The notes under the pieces: generated by a model | Databases searched by the model: none | What the model was told of the DNA's origin: nothing | What the model saw: the letters and a program-made list of their open reading frames with translations, nothing else | Shown: in pieces, positions 34,548-42,192 of the stretch | How positions within the stretch are numbered: position 1 is the first letter of the stretch | Layout of the letters: each line of letters starts with the position of its first letter | Program-made: the position numbers and the translations under genes | NCBI GenBank assembly: GCA_934541105.1 | Contig: CAKTDA010000002.1 | Location: 523,077 to 587,076, forward strand | Source: an uncultured Luteitalea sp. | Lineage (GTDB): Bacteria; Acidobacteriota; Vicinamibacteria; Vicinamibacterales; Vicinamibacteraceae | DNA length: 64,000 bases | Direction: 5' to 3'

Positions 34548-34751
34548 TTACCCTTGGCGGCTCAGCACGACCCAGCCGCGCGCCAGCAGTTCGTCGTCGC
34601 CGGCAAGGCGCTCGAGTGCGCGGAGCGCCGGCACGTTCAGGGTTGCGGCGGTTGCCGGCGACGGGATGGCGGCGTAGCGGCGCGAGGGCGCGGCAACGGG
34701 ACGGGCCGGACGGGTGCGGAACAGGCGATCGGGACGGGGGTCGAGACACAT
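34548..34751 (-). CDS. Possible small protein of 67 residues
   Basis: A short reading frame, MCLDPRPDRLFRTRPARP at its start and LERLAGDDELLARGWVVLS near its end. In its favour, GAGGA lies 7 bases before the ATG, and the last 30 residues would form an amphipathic helix plus a strand. Against it are the Arg/Pro/Ala-rich composition that any GC-rich frame gives and the lack of a recognisable family. It lies in the 530-base space between the GT-C-like gene and the histone-like gene. Confidence 0.35.
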   Translation of the reverse strand: MCLDPRPDRLFRTRPARPVAAPSRRYAAIPSPATAATLNVPALRALERLAGDDELLARGWVVLSRQG

Positions 34752-35040
34752 GACGGCTTCCTCGGTACTGCCAGGATGTGTCCGGAGGGCCGCCATGCCA
34801 GGGGGCATGGAACACGCGCTTGTGACCGGCGAAGTGGCCCTCGAACGAGCCGTCCCGCTGTCACCACATCGATGCCGTGCGGCCATCTGGGCCCTCACGG
34901 CATCCGGGCACCCTGGCGTGTTGCCGGGGTTGCCGGGCGCGTCACCGCGCCTCTCCGGATGTACGAGCGGCATCGTGTCACGCATGACGGGCGCAGCCAA
35001 GGGCCACGCCTGTCATGCGGCGTGCTATGACACGCGTCGA
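34752..35040. other. Non-coding stretch rich in inverted repeats
   Basis: No convincing gene is seen. It contains several hairpins: 34793-34810 (7-base stem, 4-base loop), 34871-34904 (9-base stem GATGCCGTG/CACGGCATC, 16-base loop), and a nested structure 34975-35033 (inner stem CGCATGAC/GTCATGCG, outer stem GTGTCA/TGACAC). The nested structure ends 7 bases from the stop of the histone-like gene, so it would form in the 3' part of that transcript. It could be a terminator, a processing site or a structured RNA. Confidence 0.5.
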
Positions 35041-35460
35041 TCAGCGCTTCTTCGCGGTCCGGCGGGTGGCCTTCTTCGCCGCCTTGCGCGTGGCCTTCTT
35101 CGCGGTCTTCTTCACGGCCCGCTTCGCGACCTTCTTCGCGGCGCGGGTTGCCGTCCGCTTCACGGCCTTCTTCGCCGGACGCGCGGCCTTCCGCGTCGTC
35201 TTCTTCGCGGCCTTCTTCGCGGTCTTGCGTGCTGTCTTCTTCACGGCCGTCTTCGATGCCTTCCTGGCGCTCTTCTTCACGGCCGTGCGCCGGGCCGGGC
35301 GGGCTGCCTTCTTTGCCGGTGACTTCTTCGCGGCGCGCGCGGCCTTGCGGGTGGTCTTCTTGCGGCGCGCGGTCTTGCGGCGCGCGGGTGCGGCCGCCGG
35401 GGCCGCCGGCTCCGCGATCGCGGTGCCGCCGGCGTCAAGGATCTCGTTCACGTCGTCCAT
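35041..35460 (-). CDS. Histone H1-like Lys/Ala-rich DNA-binding protein
   Basis: A 139-residue protein. After a short acidic N-terminus (MDDVNEILDAGGTAIAEP) it is nearly all Lys, Ala, Arg and Thr in KKAARKA, KKTARKA and similar repeats, like the tail of eukaryotic histone H1, Chlamydia Hc1/Hc2 and AlgP. It will bind DNA or RNA and may compact the nucleoid. GGAGG precedes the ATG at 35460 with a short spacer; an in-frame ATG 12 bases upstream is less well placed. The repeats make length variation between strains likely. Confidence 0.88.
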   Translation of the reverse strand: MDDVNEILDAGGTAIAEPAAPAAAPARRKTARRKKTTRKAARAAKKSPAKKAARPARRTAVKKSARKASKTAVKKTARKTAKKAAKKTTRKAARPAKKAVKRTATRAAKKVAKRAVKKTAKKATRKAAKKATRRTAKKR

Positions 35461-35581
35461 CGTGCCTCCCATGCACACAGTGCCCGCGTCGGTGCGGGCA
35501 GATGGTGTCCTTGGGTAGAGTGTCGGCACGACACGAGGTCTTCTGTAGGATCGCGGGCGAGAACGACCGGCACACGTCCCG

Positions 35582-36778
35582 TCAGAACGTGAACTCCCAC
35601 TGCACGCGCGTGCGGAGATCGGTCTCGCGCGGACCGCTCGGCGTGTCGTAGCGCAGGCGCGAGACATCCACGCTGATCTTGCTGCGATGCGCGCGCAGGT
35701 ACCAGTTGGCGCCAATCACGCGCTCCTGCTGCAGCTCGCGGTCCGACTCGCGTGCGGGATCGACGAGCGCGAGGCGAGCGGTGAGTTCCAGCGGCTTCGG
35801 GGCGCGGGACCAGATCGTGGACGCGAGCACGCCGCCCATCACGTACCCGCCGACGACCGTCCGCCGTGAATCGGTGGCCCGCTCGTGAATGCGCTTGCGG
35901 TGGATTTCGGCCTGCGCCGACACGCCGCGCCACTTCAGCACGACGTCGCCTGCGTACTGTTGCGTGCGGAAGCGGGACGTCCCCGGCGGGAGCAGGTCTG
36001 TGTCGGGCAGGCCGGGCACCGGGAGGGACTCGCCGAGCCCCGCACCGGAGTAGAAGGCGTGCGCGCCCTCCGTGCGGACGGCGCTCGTGCCGACCATCAG
36101 GCGCAGGTCCCGCGTCGCACGCGGATCGCCCTGCTCGCGTCCGTCCATCTCGCGGCCGGCATGCGACCACTCGTAGCGGGCGGTCCACACCGGCAGGAAG
36201 GCCGCGTCGTCCGGGTCGGCGTCGAGGTTGCGGAACGCGCCGACGTAGTAGTGCCCGCCCCAGGCGCTGCGGCCGCCGATGCGCCCGTGGACCTGGACGC
36301 CGCCCTGCCGCCCCAGCGTGAACCAGCGATCGAGAATCGACCGGTCCACGAGCTCCTGGGATCCGGAGGACTGCAGCCGCTCGAGCAGGTGCTCCACCTT
36401 CCACCAGCCGGCCCGGACCTGCAGCCAGTCGCGGGCTTCGTAGTTGACGTTGAGGTCGCGGATCCGCTCCTCGACGAAGTCGCCCTGGAACTTGTACGTC
36501 ACCCGCGGCGAGAAGGCGTGGCCCTCGATCTTGAGCCGCGATCGATTCAGGCGGAACCGGTTCGATGGATCGCCCCTGCCGACGTCGCTGCCCTCCTCCG
36601 GAGGCGACCCGAACGGCGTCGAGAAGCGGATCTGGTTGCGCCAGCCGACGACCGCGGAAAAGCTTCCACTGGGGCTGCGCAGTTCGAGCCCGTCATCGCC
36701 ATAGGTGACTTGCGCGGCCGTCACGGACGCATGCAGGAGGATCGACAGGAAGGCCAGCAGGAGTCGCACCCGACACAC
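35582..36778 (-). CDS. Outer-membrane porin, phosphate-selective porin O/P type
   Basis: A 398-residue beta-barrel protein with signal peptide (LLLAFLSILLHASVTAAQ) and a C-terminal aromatic residue (TRVQWEFTF), the Bam recognition ending. The features RFRLNRSRLKIEGHAFSPRVTYKFQGDF, WLQVRAGWWKVEHLLERLQSS and FVEERIRDLNVNYEA match the OprP/OprO-like family (Porin_O_P), where Arg/Lys in the pore select anions. Two GTG starts are possible, 36778 (AGGAG 4 bases upstream) and 36769; both keep the signal. It is divergent from the secreted isomerase gene. The substrate is not known. Confidence 0.82.
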   Translation of the reverse strand: MCRVRLLLAFLSILLHASVTAAQVTYGDDGLELRSPSGSFSAVVGWRNQIRFSTPFGSPPEEGSDVGRGDPSNRFRLNRSRLKIEGHAFSPRVTYKFQGDFVEERIRDLNVNYEARDWLQVRAGWWKVEHLLERLQSSGSQELVDRSILDRWFTLGRQGGVQVHGRIGGRSAWGGHYYVGAFRNLDADPDDAAFLPVWTARYEWSHAGREMDGREQGDPRATRDLRLMVGTSAVRTEGAHAFYSGAGLGESLPVPGLPDTDLLPPGTSRFRTQQYAGDVVLKWRGVSAQAEIHRKRIHERATDSRRTVVGGYVMGGVLASTIWSRAPKPLELTARLALVDPARESDRELQQERVIGANWYLRAHRSKISVDVSRLRYDTPSGPRETDLRTRVQWEFTF

Positions 36779-36852
36779 GTCTCCTACGTTACACGGTTGT
36801 CACGGCGCCGCTGGCGGGTTCGGTCGACTGGCGGACACTTGTCGATTCGTGG

Positions 36853-36874
36853 CCGTCGACCTTCAGGTCGACGG
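36853..36874. repeat. 22-base palindrome, GTCGAC-core dispersed repeat copy 1
   Basis: Perfect inverted repeat: stems CCGTCGACCT and AGGTCGACGG around a 2-base TC loop. It lies in the divergent space between porin and isomerase genes, 46 bases before the isomerase ATG. The inner 8 bases of each stem are the same as in the copy at 50589. Confidence 0.7.
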
Positions 36875-36920
36875 TGAGCGGGGAGATATACTCGCTCGCG
36901 ACCATTCCCAAGGAGCGTTC

Positions 36921-37844
36921 ATGCGTGTGAAGCACTCCCTCGTGGCCTTCGTCGCGGCTGCCGTGCTCGTGGGCCTCGGCGTCGCCGGACCGCAGGCAAC
37001 CCCGGCCCCAGGGGCCGCAGGCACGGCCGTGGTGCAGGCGCCACTGTTCAAGAACCCGATCGCACTGCAGCTCTACAGCTTCCGCGAGAGCTTCAAGGCC
37101 AACGGCGTCCCGGCGACGCTGGCACGGGTCAAGGCGATGGGGTTCTCGCACGTGGAACTGGCGGGCACCTACGGGCTCACGCGCGAGCAGTTCAAGCAGG
37201 AGCTGGACAAGGCGGGCCTCACGGCCATCTCGATGCACGCCGACATGAAGGCACTCGCGAGCGCCACCGACTCGGCGAAACTGCTCGACGATGCGAAGTT
37301 CTATGGGGTGCAGTACATCGGCAACGCGTGGTTCCCGCACGAGGGCACGTTCGACGAGGCCGACGCGAAAGCGGCGATTGCCGCATTCAATGCCGCCGGC
37401 AAGCATGCGGCGGCGGCCGGCCTGCAGTTCTTCTACCACACGCACGGCTTCGAGTTCGCACCCGGCAGCCAGTCGCGGACGTTGTTCGACATGATCCTCG
37501 CGCAGACCGATCCGAAGCTCGTGCAGTTCGAGCTCGACATCTTCTGGGCGCACCACGGGAGCGCCGATCCGGTCGCGCTGTTGAAGGCCCACCCGAACCG
37601 GTTCGCGCTGACGCACCTCAAGGACATGAAGCCCGGCACGAAGAAGGACTTCACAGGCAGCGCGCCCGACGACACGAGCGTGGCGCTCGGCACCGGCGAA
37701 GTGGACGTGAAGGGCGTCGTCGAGGCGGCACGCGCGAGCGGCGTGCAGTGGCACATCATCGAGGAGGAGTCGCACGCGCCGGAGAAGAACGTGCCGGCCG
37801 GGCTCGCCTACCTGAAGTCGCTGGCCGGCGGTCCGGGACGATAG
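36921..37844 (+). CDS. Secreted sugar phosphate isomerase/epimerase family (AP-endonuclease-2 TIM barrel)
   Basis: A 307-residue protein with a Sec signal (RVKHSLVAFVAAAVLVGLGVAG) followed by a xylose-isomerase-like TIM barrel. Family features are ALQLYSFRESFKANG at the first strand, AMGFSHVELAGTYG, the GLTAISMHADMK strand, FYHTHGFEFAPG (metal-ligand H and E), VQFELDIFWAHHGSADP and FALTHLKDMKPG. The ending EVDVKGVVEAARASGVQWHIIEEES supplies the last metal-binding Glu. Such exported versions are frequent in sugar-degrading soil bacteria, and the substrate is unknown. AAGGAG precedes the ATG by 5 bases. The following GNAT reading frame begins at its stop codon. Confidence 0.88.
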   Translation: MRVKHSLVAFVAAAVLVGLGVAGPQATPAPGAAGTAVVQAPLFKNPIALQLYSFRESFKANGVPATLARVKAMGFSHVELAGTYGLTREQFKQELDKAGLTAISMHADMKALASATDSAKLLDDAKFYGVQYIGNAWFPHEGTFDEADAKAAIAAFNAAGKHAAAAGLQFFYHTHGFEFAPGSQSRTLFDMILAQTDPKLVQFELDIFWAHHGSADPVALLKAHPNRFALTHLKDMKPGTKKDFTGSAPDDTSVALGTGEVDVKGVVEAARASGVQWHIIEEESHAPEKNVPAGLAYLKSLAGGPGR

Positions 37845-37867
37845 CAGCGCTCGCGCTCAACGCGCGG

Positions 37868-38398
37868 CTGCCGATACGGACCGCGCGCCTCCTGATCGCG
37901 CCGCTCGAACCCGCGCACCTCGACGACCTCGGGGCGATGCTCGCCGATCCGGTCGTGATGCGCTGGTTCTCACGGCCGATGACGCGCCCCGAGAGCGGGC
38001 AGTGGCTGCGGCGGACCATCGACCGCTACCACACGCACGGCACGGGCCTGTGGGCGGTGCTGCGCGAGGACGCCGACGGCCCGGTGTTCCTCGGCGACTG
38101 CGGCCTGCAGGTCCGCGCGTTCGGCGGCCGCACGCACCTCGAGCTCGGGTACCACTTCGCGCGGCACGCGTGGCACCAGGGCTACGCGACCGAAGCGGCA
38201 CGCGCCTGCGTCGCGCTGGCCTTCGACCACTCCGATGCCGCGGCGATCGTCGCGCTGATCCGGCCCGAGAACGAGCCGTCGCGCCGCGTGGCGCGCCGAC
38301 TCGGGATGTTGCCCGAGGGAGCCGTGCTGCATGCCGGCCTGGTGCACGAAGCCTGGCACATCACCCGGGATCGTGCGGGAGGGTTCACCCTACAATAG
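37868..38398 (+). CDS. GNAT family acetyltransferase (RimJ/RimL type) with no canonical start codon
   Basis: About 176 residues. The protein is a clear acetyltransferase_3: TARLLIAPLEPAHLDDLGAMLADPVVMRWF, LGDCGLQVRAFGGRTHLELGYHFARHAWHQGYATEAARACVALAF (acetyl-CoA loop) and ALIRPENEPSRRVARRLGM. The frame has no ATG, GTG or TTG before the GTG inside PVVM, which would remove an essential part. The best candidates are CTG 37868, used here, or ATA 37841, whose ATAG overlaps the isomerase stop TAG as in coupled genes. Either way translation would depend on the upstream gene. It could modify N-terminal amines or a small molecule. Confidence 0.8.
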   Translation: MPIRTARLLIAPLEPAHLDDLGAMLADPVVMRWFSRPMTRPESGQWLRRTIDRYHTHGTGLWAVLREDADGPVFLGDCGLQVRAFGGRTHLELGYHFARHAWHQGYATEAARACVALAFDHSDAAAIVALIRPENEPSRRVARRLGMLPEGAVLHAGLVHEAWHITRDRAGGFTLQ

Positions 38399-38407
38399 CG
38401 GGGTCCC

Positions 38408-41275
38408 ATGGCTCTACGAGACATCCCGCGCGCACCGATCATCGCCCTCGGCATCTTCCTGTTGATGGCGATCCCCTCGTTTGCCGAGTTCTACACCGAC
38501 TGGCTCTGGTTCGGCGAAGTCGGATATCGCGGCGTGTTCCTCAAGTCACTGACGACCCGATCGGGGCTCGGCAGCGTCGTCTTCCTCGTCGTCGGCGGGT
38601 TCCTCGCGTTCAACCTCTTCGTGGCGCTCAGCGCCGTGCCGCTCCGCAACATCGTCGTCGTCACGCCCGAGGGCCCGCGCACGATCTCGCTGCAGCCGCG
38701 GCGGCTGCGGCCCGTCGTGTGGCTCGTCTCCGGCCTCGTGGCCCTGCTGCTGGCCGGCTATGCCTCGTCCGGCTGGAGCAGCTACCTGGCGTTCACCCAG
38801 GCGGTGCCGTTCGGCCAGAGCGATCCGGTGCTCGGCCGCGACGTCGCGTTCTACCTGTTCCGGTGGCCGTTCCTCTCGCTGGTGCAGAACCTGCTGTTCA
38901 TGATGGCCCTGCTGACGGTGGCGGCCACGGCGGCGGCCTACGTCCTTGCCGGCAACCTGGGGCTGCGGATGGGCCGCGGGGTGTTCATCACCGAGAGCAC
39001 GCGCCGTCACCTCTCGCTGCTGTTCGGGCTGCTGCTGCTGACGCTCGCGCTCGGCGACTGGCTGGAGATCCCCGAGACGATGTTCCAGCGCGCGGGGATC
39101 ATCACCGGGCCTTCGTACACCGACGTCCACGCGCGGATCCCGGCGCTGCGGGTGCTGGCGGGTGTCGGCGTGCTCGGCGCGCTGCTCGCGATCTACCAGG
39201 CGTTCAGCGTGCGGCTCTGGCCCATCGCGCTGGCACTCGGCGGCTACGTGGTGGTGTCGCTGAGCGGCACGGCGTACGCGGCGGGCATCCAGCGCTTCGT
39301 CGTCGCGCCCAACGAGCAGGTGCGCGAGACGCCGTTCATCCAGCACAACATCGCGGCCACGCGCGCGGCATACGGGCTCGACGCCGTGGAGGAGCGATCG
39401 CTCTCGGGCGATGCCACGCTGACGCGGGCCGACCTCGAACGCAACCACGACACGATCGACAACGTCCCGCTCTGGGATCACCAGCCGCTGCTCGACACGT
39501 TCTCGCAGATCCAGGAGATCCGCACGTACTACGACTTCGTGTCGGTGGACAACGACCGCTACACGATCGACGGCCGCTACCGGCAGATCATGCTGTCGGC
39601 GCGCGAGCTCAACTCGGAGAGCCTCCCGAACCGCACGTGGATCAACGAGCAGCTGACGTTCACCCACGGCTACGGGCTCACGCTCGGGCCGGTCAACGAG
39701 GTGACGCCCGAGGGCCTGCCGATCCTCTTCATCAAGGACCTGCCGCCGCGGTCGAGCGTTGACCTGGAGGTGACCGAGCCGTCGATCTACTACGGCGAGC
39801 TCTCGAACGATCACGTGTTCGTGCGCACGAACACGCGCGAGTTCCACTACCCGTCCGGCGACGACAACGTCTTCAGCGAGTACACCGGCGAGGGCGGCGT
39901 GGCGATCGGATCCACGTGGCGGAAGCTGCTGTTCGCCATCCGGTTCGGGTCGGGCAAGGCCCTGCTCTCCGACGACCTGCGCTCCGACAGCCGCGTGCTC
40001 TACTACCGGCGAATCAGCGAGCGCGTCCGGAAGATTGCGCCGTTCCTCACGTATGACCAGGACCCGTACCTCGCCATCGCCGACGGACGGCTCTACTGGA
40101 TCCAGGACGCCTACACGACGAGCAGCCGCTATCCGTACTCGACGTCGATCGCCAGCGCCACGAACGCCTCGATCGGCAGCAGCGGCGTCAACTACATCCG
40201 CAACTCGATCAAGGTCGTCATCGACGCCTACCACGGGCACACGCGCTTCTACCTCGTGGATCCGGCCGATCCGCTCGCGCAGACCTACGCGCGCATCTTC
40301 CCGGGGCTGCTCCGCCCGCTCGAGGAGATGCCCGCCTCGCTGCGGCAGCGCCTGCGCTATCCGCAGGACATCTTCGCGGTGCAGGCCACGCTGTTTGCCA
40401 CGTACCACATGCAGAACCCGGCGGTCTTCTACAACAAGGAGGACCAGTGGGAGGTGCCGTCGATCGACATCGGCGACCAGCCGGTGCGCATGGAGCCGTA
40501 CTACACGATCATGAAGCTGCCCGGCGCCGACGGCGCCGAGTTCATCCAGATGCTGCCCTTCACGCCGCGACAGAAGGACAACCTCGCAGCCTGGATGATC
40601 GCCCGCAGCGACGGCGAGCACTACGGCAAGCTCGCCGTGTTCCAGTTCCCCAAGCAGAAGGTCGTGTTCGGCCCGCGCCAGGTCGTGGCCCGCATCAACC
40701 AGGACCAGGCAATCGCACCTCAGATCACCCTGTGGAACCAGCAGGGATCGCAGGTGATCCAGGGCACGCTGCTCGTCATCCCGATCGAGGAGTCGCTGAT
40801 CTACATCCGGCCCCTCTACCTGCGCGCGGCCGGCGGACAGATCCCCGAGCTCAATCGCGTGATCGTCGCGCACCAGGACCGCATCGTGATGGCCGAGACG
40901 CTCGGCGCGGCACTCGACCGCCTGTTCCCGCGCGCGGGCGACCCGCCGCCTCCCGACGAGGACGCCGAACTCGCCGCCGCGCTGCTCGCGGTGCGTCCGC
41001 CGCCCGACTCGACGGCGCCGGAGGCCGCAGGCGCAGCTGCCCCGACGACGCCAGGCGCCACGGCAACGCCAGCGCCGCAGTTCCCGTCGTCGACGACGCC
41101 ATCCGCCGCGATGACGCCGCAGATGCGGACGCTCGTGCAGCAGGCCGAGGATCACTACCGCCGGGCGATCGATGCCCAGCGCGCCGGTGACTGGGCGCAG
41201 TACGGCGTGCAGATTCGCCGACTCGGCGAGGTCCTCTCCCACTTGCGCGAGGCCGAACGCGGATCCCGGCGCTGA
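38408..41275 (+). CDS. UPF0182 family membrane protein
   Basis: A 955-residue protein with about seven N-terminal membrane segments (to about residue 300) and a very large extracytoplasmic domain. Family landmarks are FYTDWLWFGEVGYRGVFLK, VPLRNIVVVTPEG, QRFVVAPNEQVRETPFIQHNIAATRAAYGL, YDFVSVDNDRYTIDGRYRQIMLSARELN, TWINEQLTFTHGYG, YYGELSNDHVFVRT and YPQDIFAVQATLFATYHM. The C-terminal 80 residues are a Pro/Ala/Thr-rich linker plus a short helical tail (QAEDHYRRAIDAQRAGDWAQYG). The function of the family is unknown. A TACAAT hexamer lies 11 bases before the ATG, across the GNAT stop, but without a good -35. Confidence 0.93.
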   Translation: MALRDIPRAPIIALGIFLLMAIPSFAEFYTDWLWFGEVGYRGVFLKSLTTRSGLGSVVFLVVGGFLAFNLFVALSAVPLRNIVVVTPEGPRTISLQPRRLRPVVWLVSGLVALLLAGYASSGWSSYLAFTQAVPFGQSDPVLGRDVAFYLFRWPFLSLVQNLLFMMALLTVAATAAAYVLAGNLGLRMGRGVFITESTRRHLSLLFGLLLLTLALGDWLEIPETMFQRAGIITGPSYTDVHARIPALRVLAGVGVLGALLAIYQAFSVRLWPIALALGGYVVVSLSGTAYAAGIQRFVVAPNEQVRETPFIQHNIAATRAAYGLDAVEERSLSGDATLTRADLERNHDTIDNVPLWDHQPLLDTFSQIQEIRTYYDFVSVDNDRYTIDGRYRQIMLSARELNSESLPNRTWINEQLTFTHGYGLTLGPVNEVTPEGLPILFIKDLPPRSSVDLEVTEPSIYYGELSNDHVFVRTNTREFHYPSGDDNVFSEYTGEGGVAIGSTWRKLLFAIRFGSGKALLSDDLRSDSRVLYYRRISERVRKIAPFLTYDQDPYLAIADGRLYWIQDAYTTSSRYPYSTSIASATNASIGSSGVNYIRNSIKVVIDAYHGHTRFYLVDPADPLAQTYARIFPGLLRPLEEMPASLRQRLRYPQDIFAVQATLFATYHMQNPAVFYNKEDQWEVPSIDIGDQPVRMEPYYTIMKLPGADGAEFIQMLPFTPRQKDNLAAWMIARSDGEHYGKLAVFQFPKQKVVFGPRQVVARINQDQAIAPQITLWNQQGSQVIQGTLLVIPIEESLIYIRPLYLRAAGGQIPELNRVIVAHQDRIVMAETLGAALDRLFPRAGDPPPPDEDAELAAALLAVRPPPDSTAPEAAGAAAPTTPGATATPAPQFPSSTTPSAAMTPQMRTLVQQAEDHYRRAIDAQRAGDWAQYGVQIRRLGEVLSHLREAERGSRR

Positions 41276-41403
41276 CGCGCCTTCGCGGACGACCACATAG
41301 GGCCGTGCTCGCATGGCCCGGCCCTTGCAGTGCTTCCCCGCGTCGCACGCAGTCGAGTGCGACGGTTCTTACTGATCCATTCGATGATCCGGGGAGGTCT
41401 TAC

Positions 41404-42081
41404 ATGCTTCGTCTTACTGGTGTCACCGCGCTGACGGCTGCCTGCGTCCTGGCAGCAGCCGGGCCGGCCCGTGCCGACGGCCCATCGGCAGCTCCACGAG
41501 CCGAGTCGCTCGTGCAATCGGCGCTTACCCGTGCGTGGACCGCAGCGGAGGCCGGCACGACGCCTGCGCCTGCGGCCATGCGGTCGATGGTGCAGCGACG
41601 CGCCGCATCGTCGGCAGGCCCCAACATCGAGGCGGTGGGCCTCGGCGCAGTGGCAGGCCTTTCCGATTTCGAGATCGGTCCGAGCTTCCGCTACTGGTTC
41701 ACCGACCGCTTCGGTGTGCAGGCGCACCTCGGCTTCTCCGGCCAGGACTGGCCCGGTGACGATGTCGAGTACATCCGCTTCGAACCGACGTTCATCGTGG
41801 CCATCGGCGATTTCGGGAACGCGGCGGTGAACGTGCGTCCGTATGCGGGCGGCGGCCTGCGATTGCTGCGCACCGACATCGGCAGCTACAACGACACGGA
41901 CCTGCGACCGGCTGGCGTTGGCGGCGTCGAGTTCGGCTTCCGCGGGGTTCCGCGGCTCAAGGTGAGCGGCGAGCTGAGCCTGTCGGCCGGCGACGACTTC
42001 GACGACGACTTCGACCTCGGCAACCCGCCGGACCTCGGCGGTGCGCGCTTCGTCGCGCTCGCGCACTACTTCTTCGATTGA
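41404..42081 (+). CDS. Small outer-membrane beta-barrel protein
   Basis: A 225-residue exported protein with signal peptide (RLTGVTALTAACVLAAAGPARA), an Ala-rich linker of about 50 residues, then an eight-strand-like barrel: IGPSFRYWFTDRFGVQAHLGFSG, YIRFEPTFIVAIGDF, VNVRPYAGGGLRLLR, PAGVGGVEFGFRGVPRLKVSGELSLSAG, and the ending RFVALAHYFFD. The alternation of aromatic and polar residues and the near-C-terminal F-F fit the OmpX/OmpW-like class, without a firm family match. GGGGAGG lies 6 bases before the ATG. The acidic DDFDDDFDLG loop near the end may bind cations. Confidence 0.8.
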   Translation: MLRLTGVTALTAACVLAAAGPARADGPSAAPRAESLVQSALTRAWTAAEAGTTPAPAAMRSMVQRRAASSAGPNIEAVGLGAVAGLSDFEIGPSFRYWFTDRFGVQAHLGFSGQDWPGDDVEYIRFEPTFIVAIGDFGNAAVNVRPYAGGGLRLLRTDIGSYNDTDLRPAGVGGVEFGFRGVPRLKVSGELSLSAGDDFDDDFDLGNPPDLGGARFVALAHYFFD

Positions 42082-42093
42082 GGGAGCGCGTGA

Positions 42094-42156
42094 GAATGCT
42101 GGGAATGCTGGGAATGCTGGGAATGCTGGGAATGCTGGGAATGCTGGGAATGCCGG
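42094..42156. repeat. 9-base tandem repeat, seven units
   Basis: Unit GAATGCTGG. Six copies from 42094 to 42147 are identical; the seventh (42148-42156) is GAATGCCGG. The array lies between the convergent beta-barrel gene and GT-C-like gene and just beyond both stop codons. Its length of 9 keeps any frame open, so short repeated peptides appear when it is translated, but it is not part of a recognisable gene. Confidence 0.9.
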
Positions 42157-42170
42157 AATTCTGTTCGTGG

Positions 42171-42192
42171 GCGTCGATGTTTACATCGACGC
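42171..42192. repeat. 22-base palindrome at the end of the GT-C-like gene, possible terminator
   Basis: Perfect stems GCGTCGATGT and ACATCGACGC with a 2-base TT loop. It has the same size and GTCGA core as the palindromes at 36853 and 50589, but a different inner pair of bases. The TAA stop of the minus-strand gene at 42181-42183 lies in its middle, so the last codons are part of the hairpin. Confidence 0.6.

Noticed and set aside
38546..41314. A 922-codon minus-strand frame opposite the UPF0182 gene
   Set aside because: It is Arg/Asp/His/Val-rich antisense sequence without any recognisable motif, and the plus-strand UPF0182 protein is certain.
42094..42156. CRISPR-like array
   Set aside because: The repeat unit is 9 bases with no spacers, and no cas gene is in the window.
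42094..42180. Repeat-encoded peptide (Ser-Ile-Pro or Asn-Ala-Gly repeats) as part of a gene
   Set aside because: The 9-base unit keeps all frames open; the array lies outside both flanking genes and no frame gives a recognisable protein.
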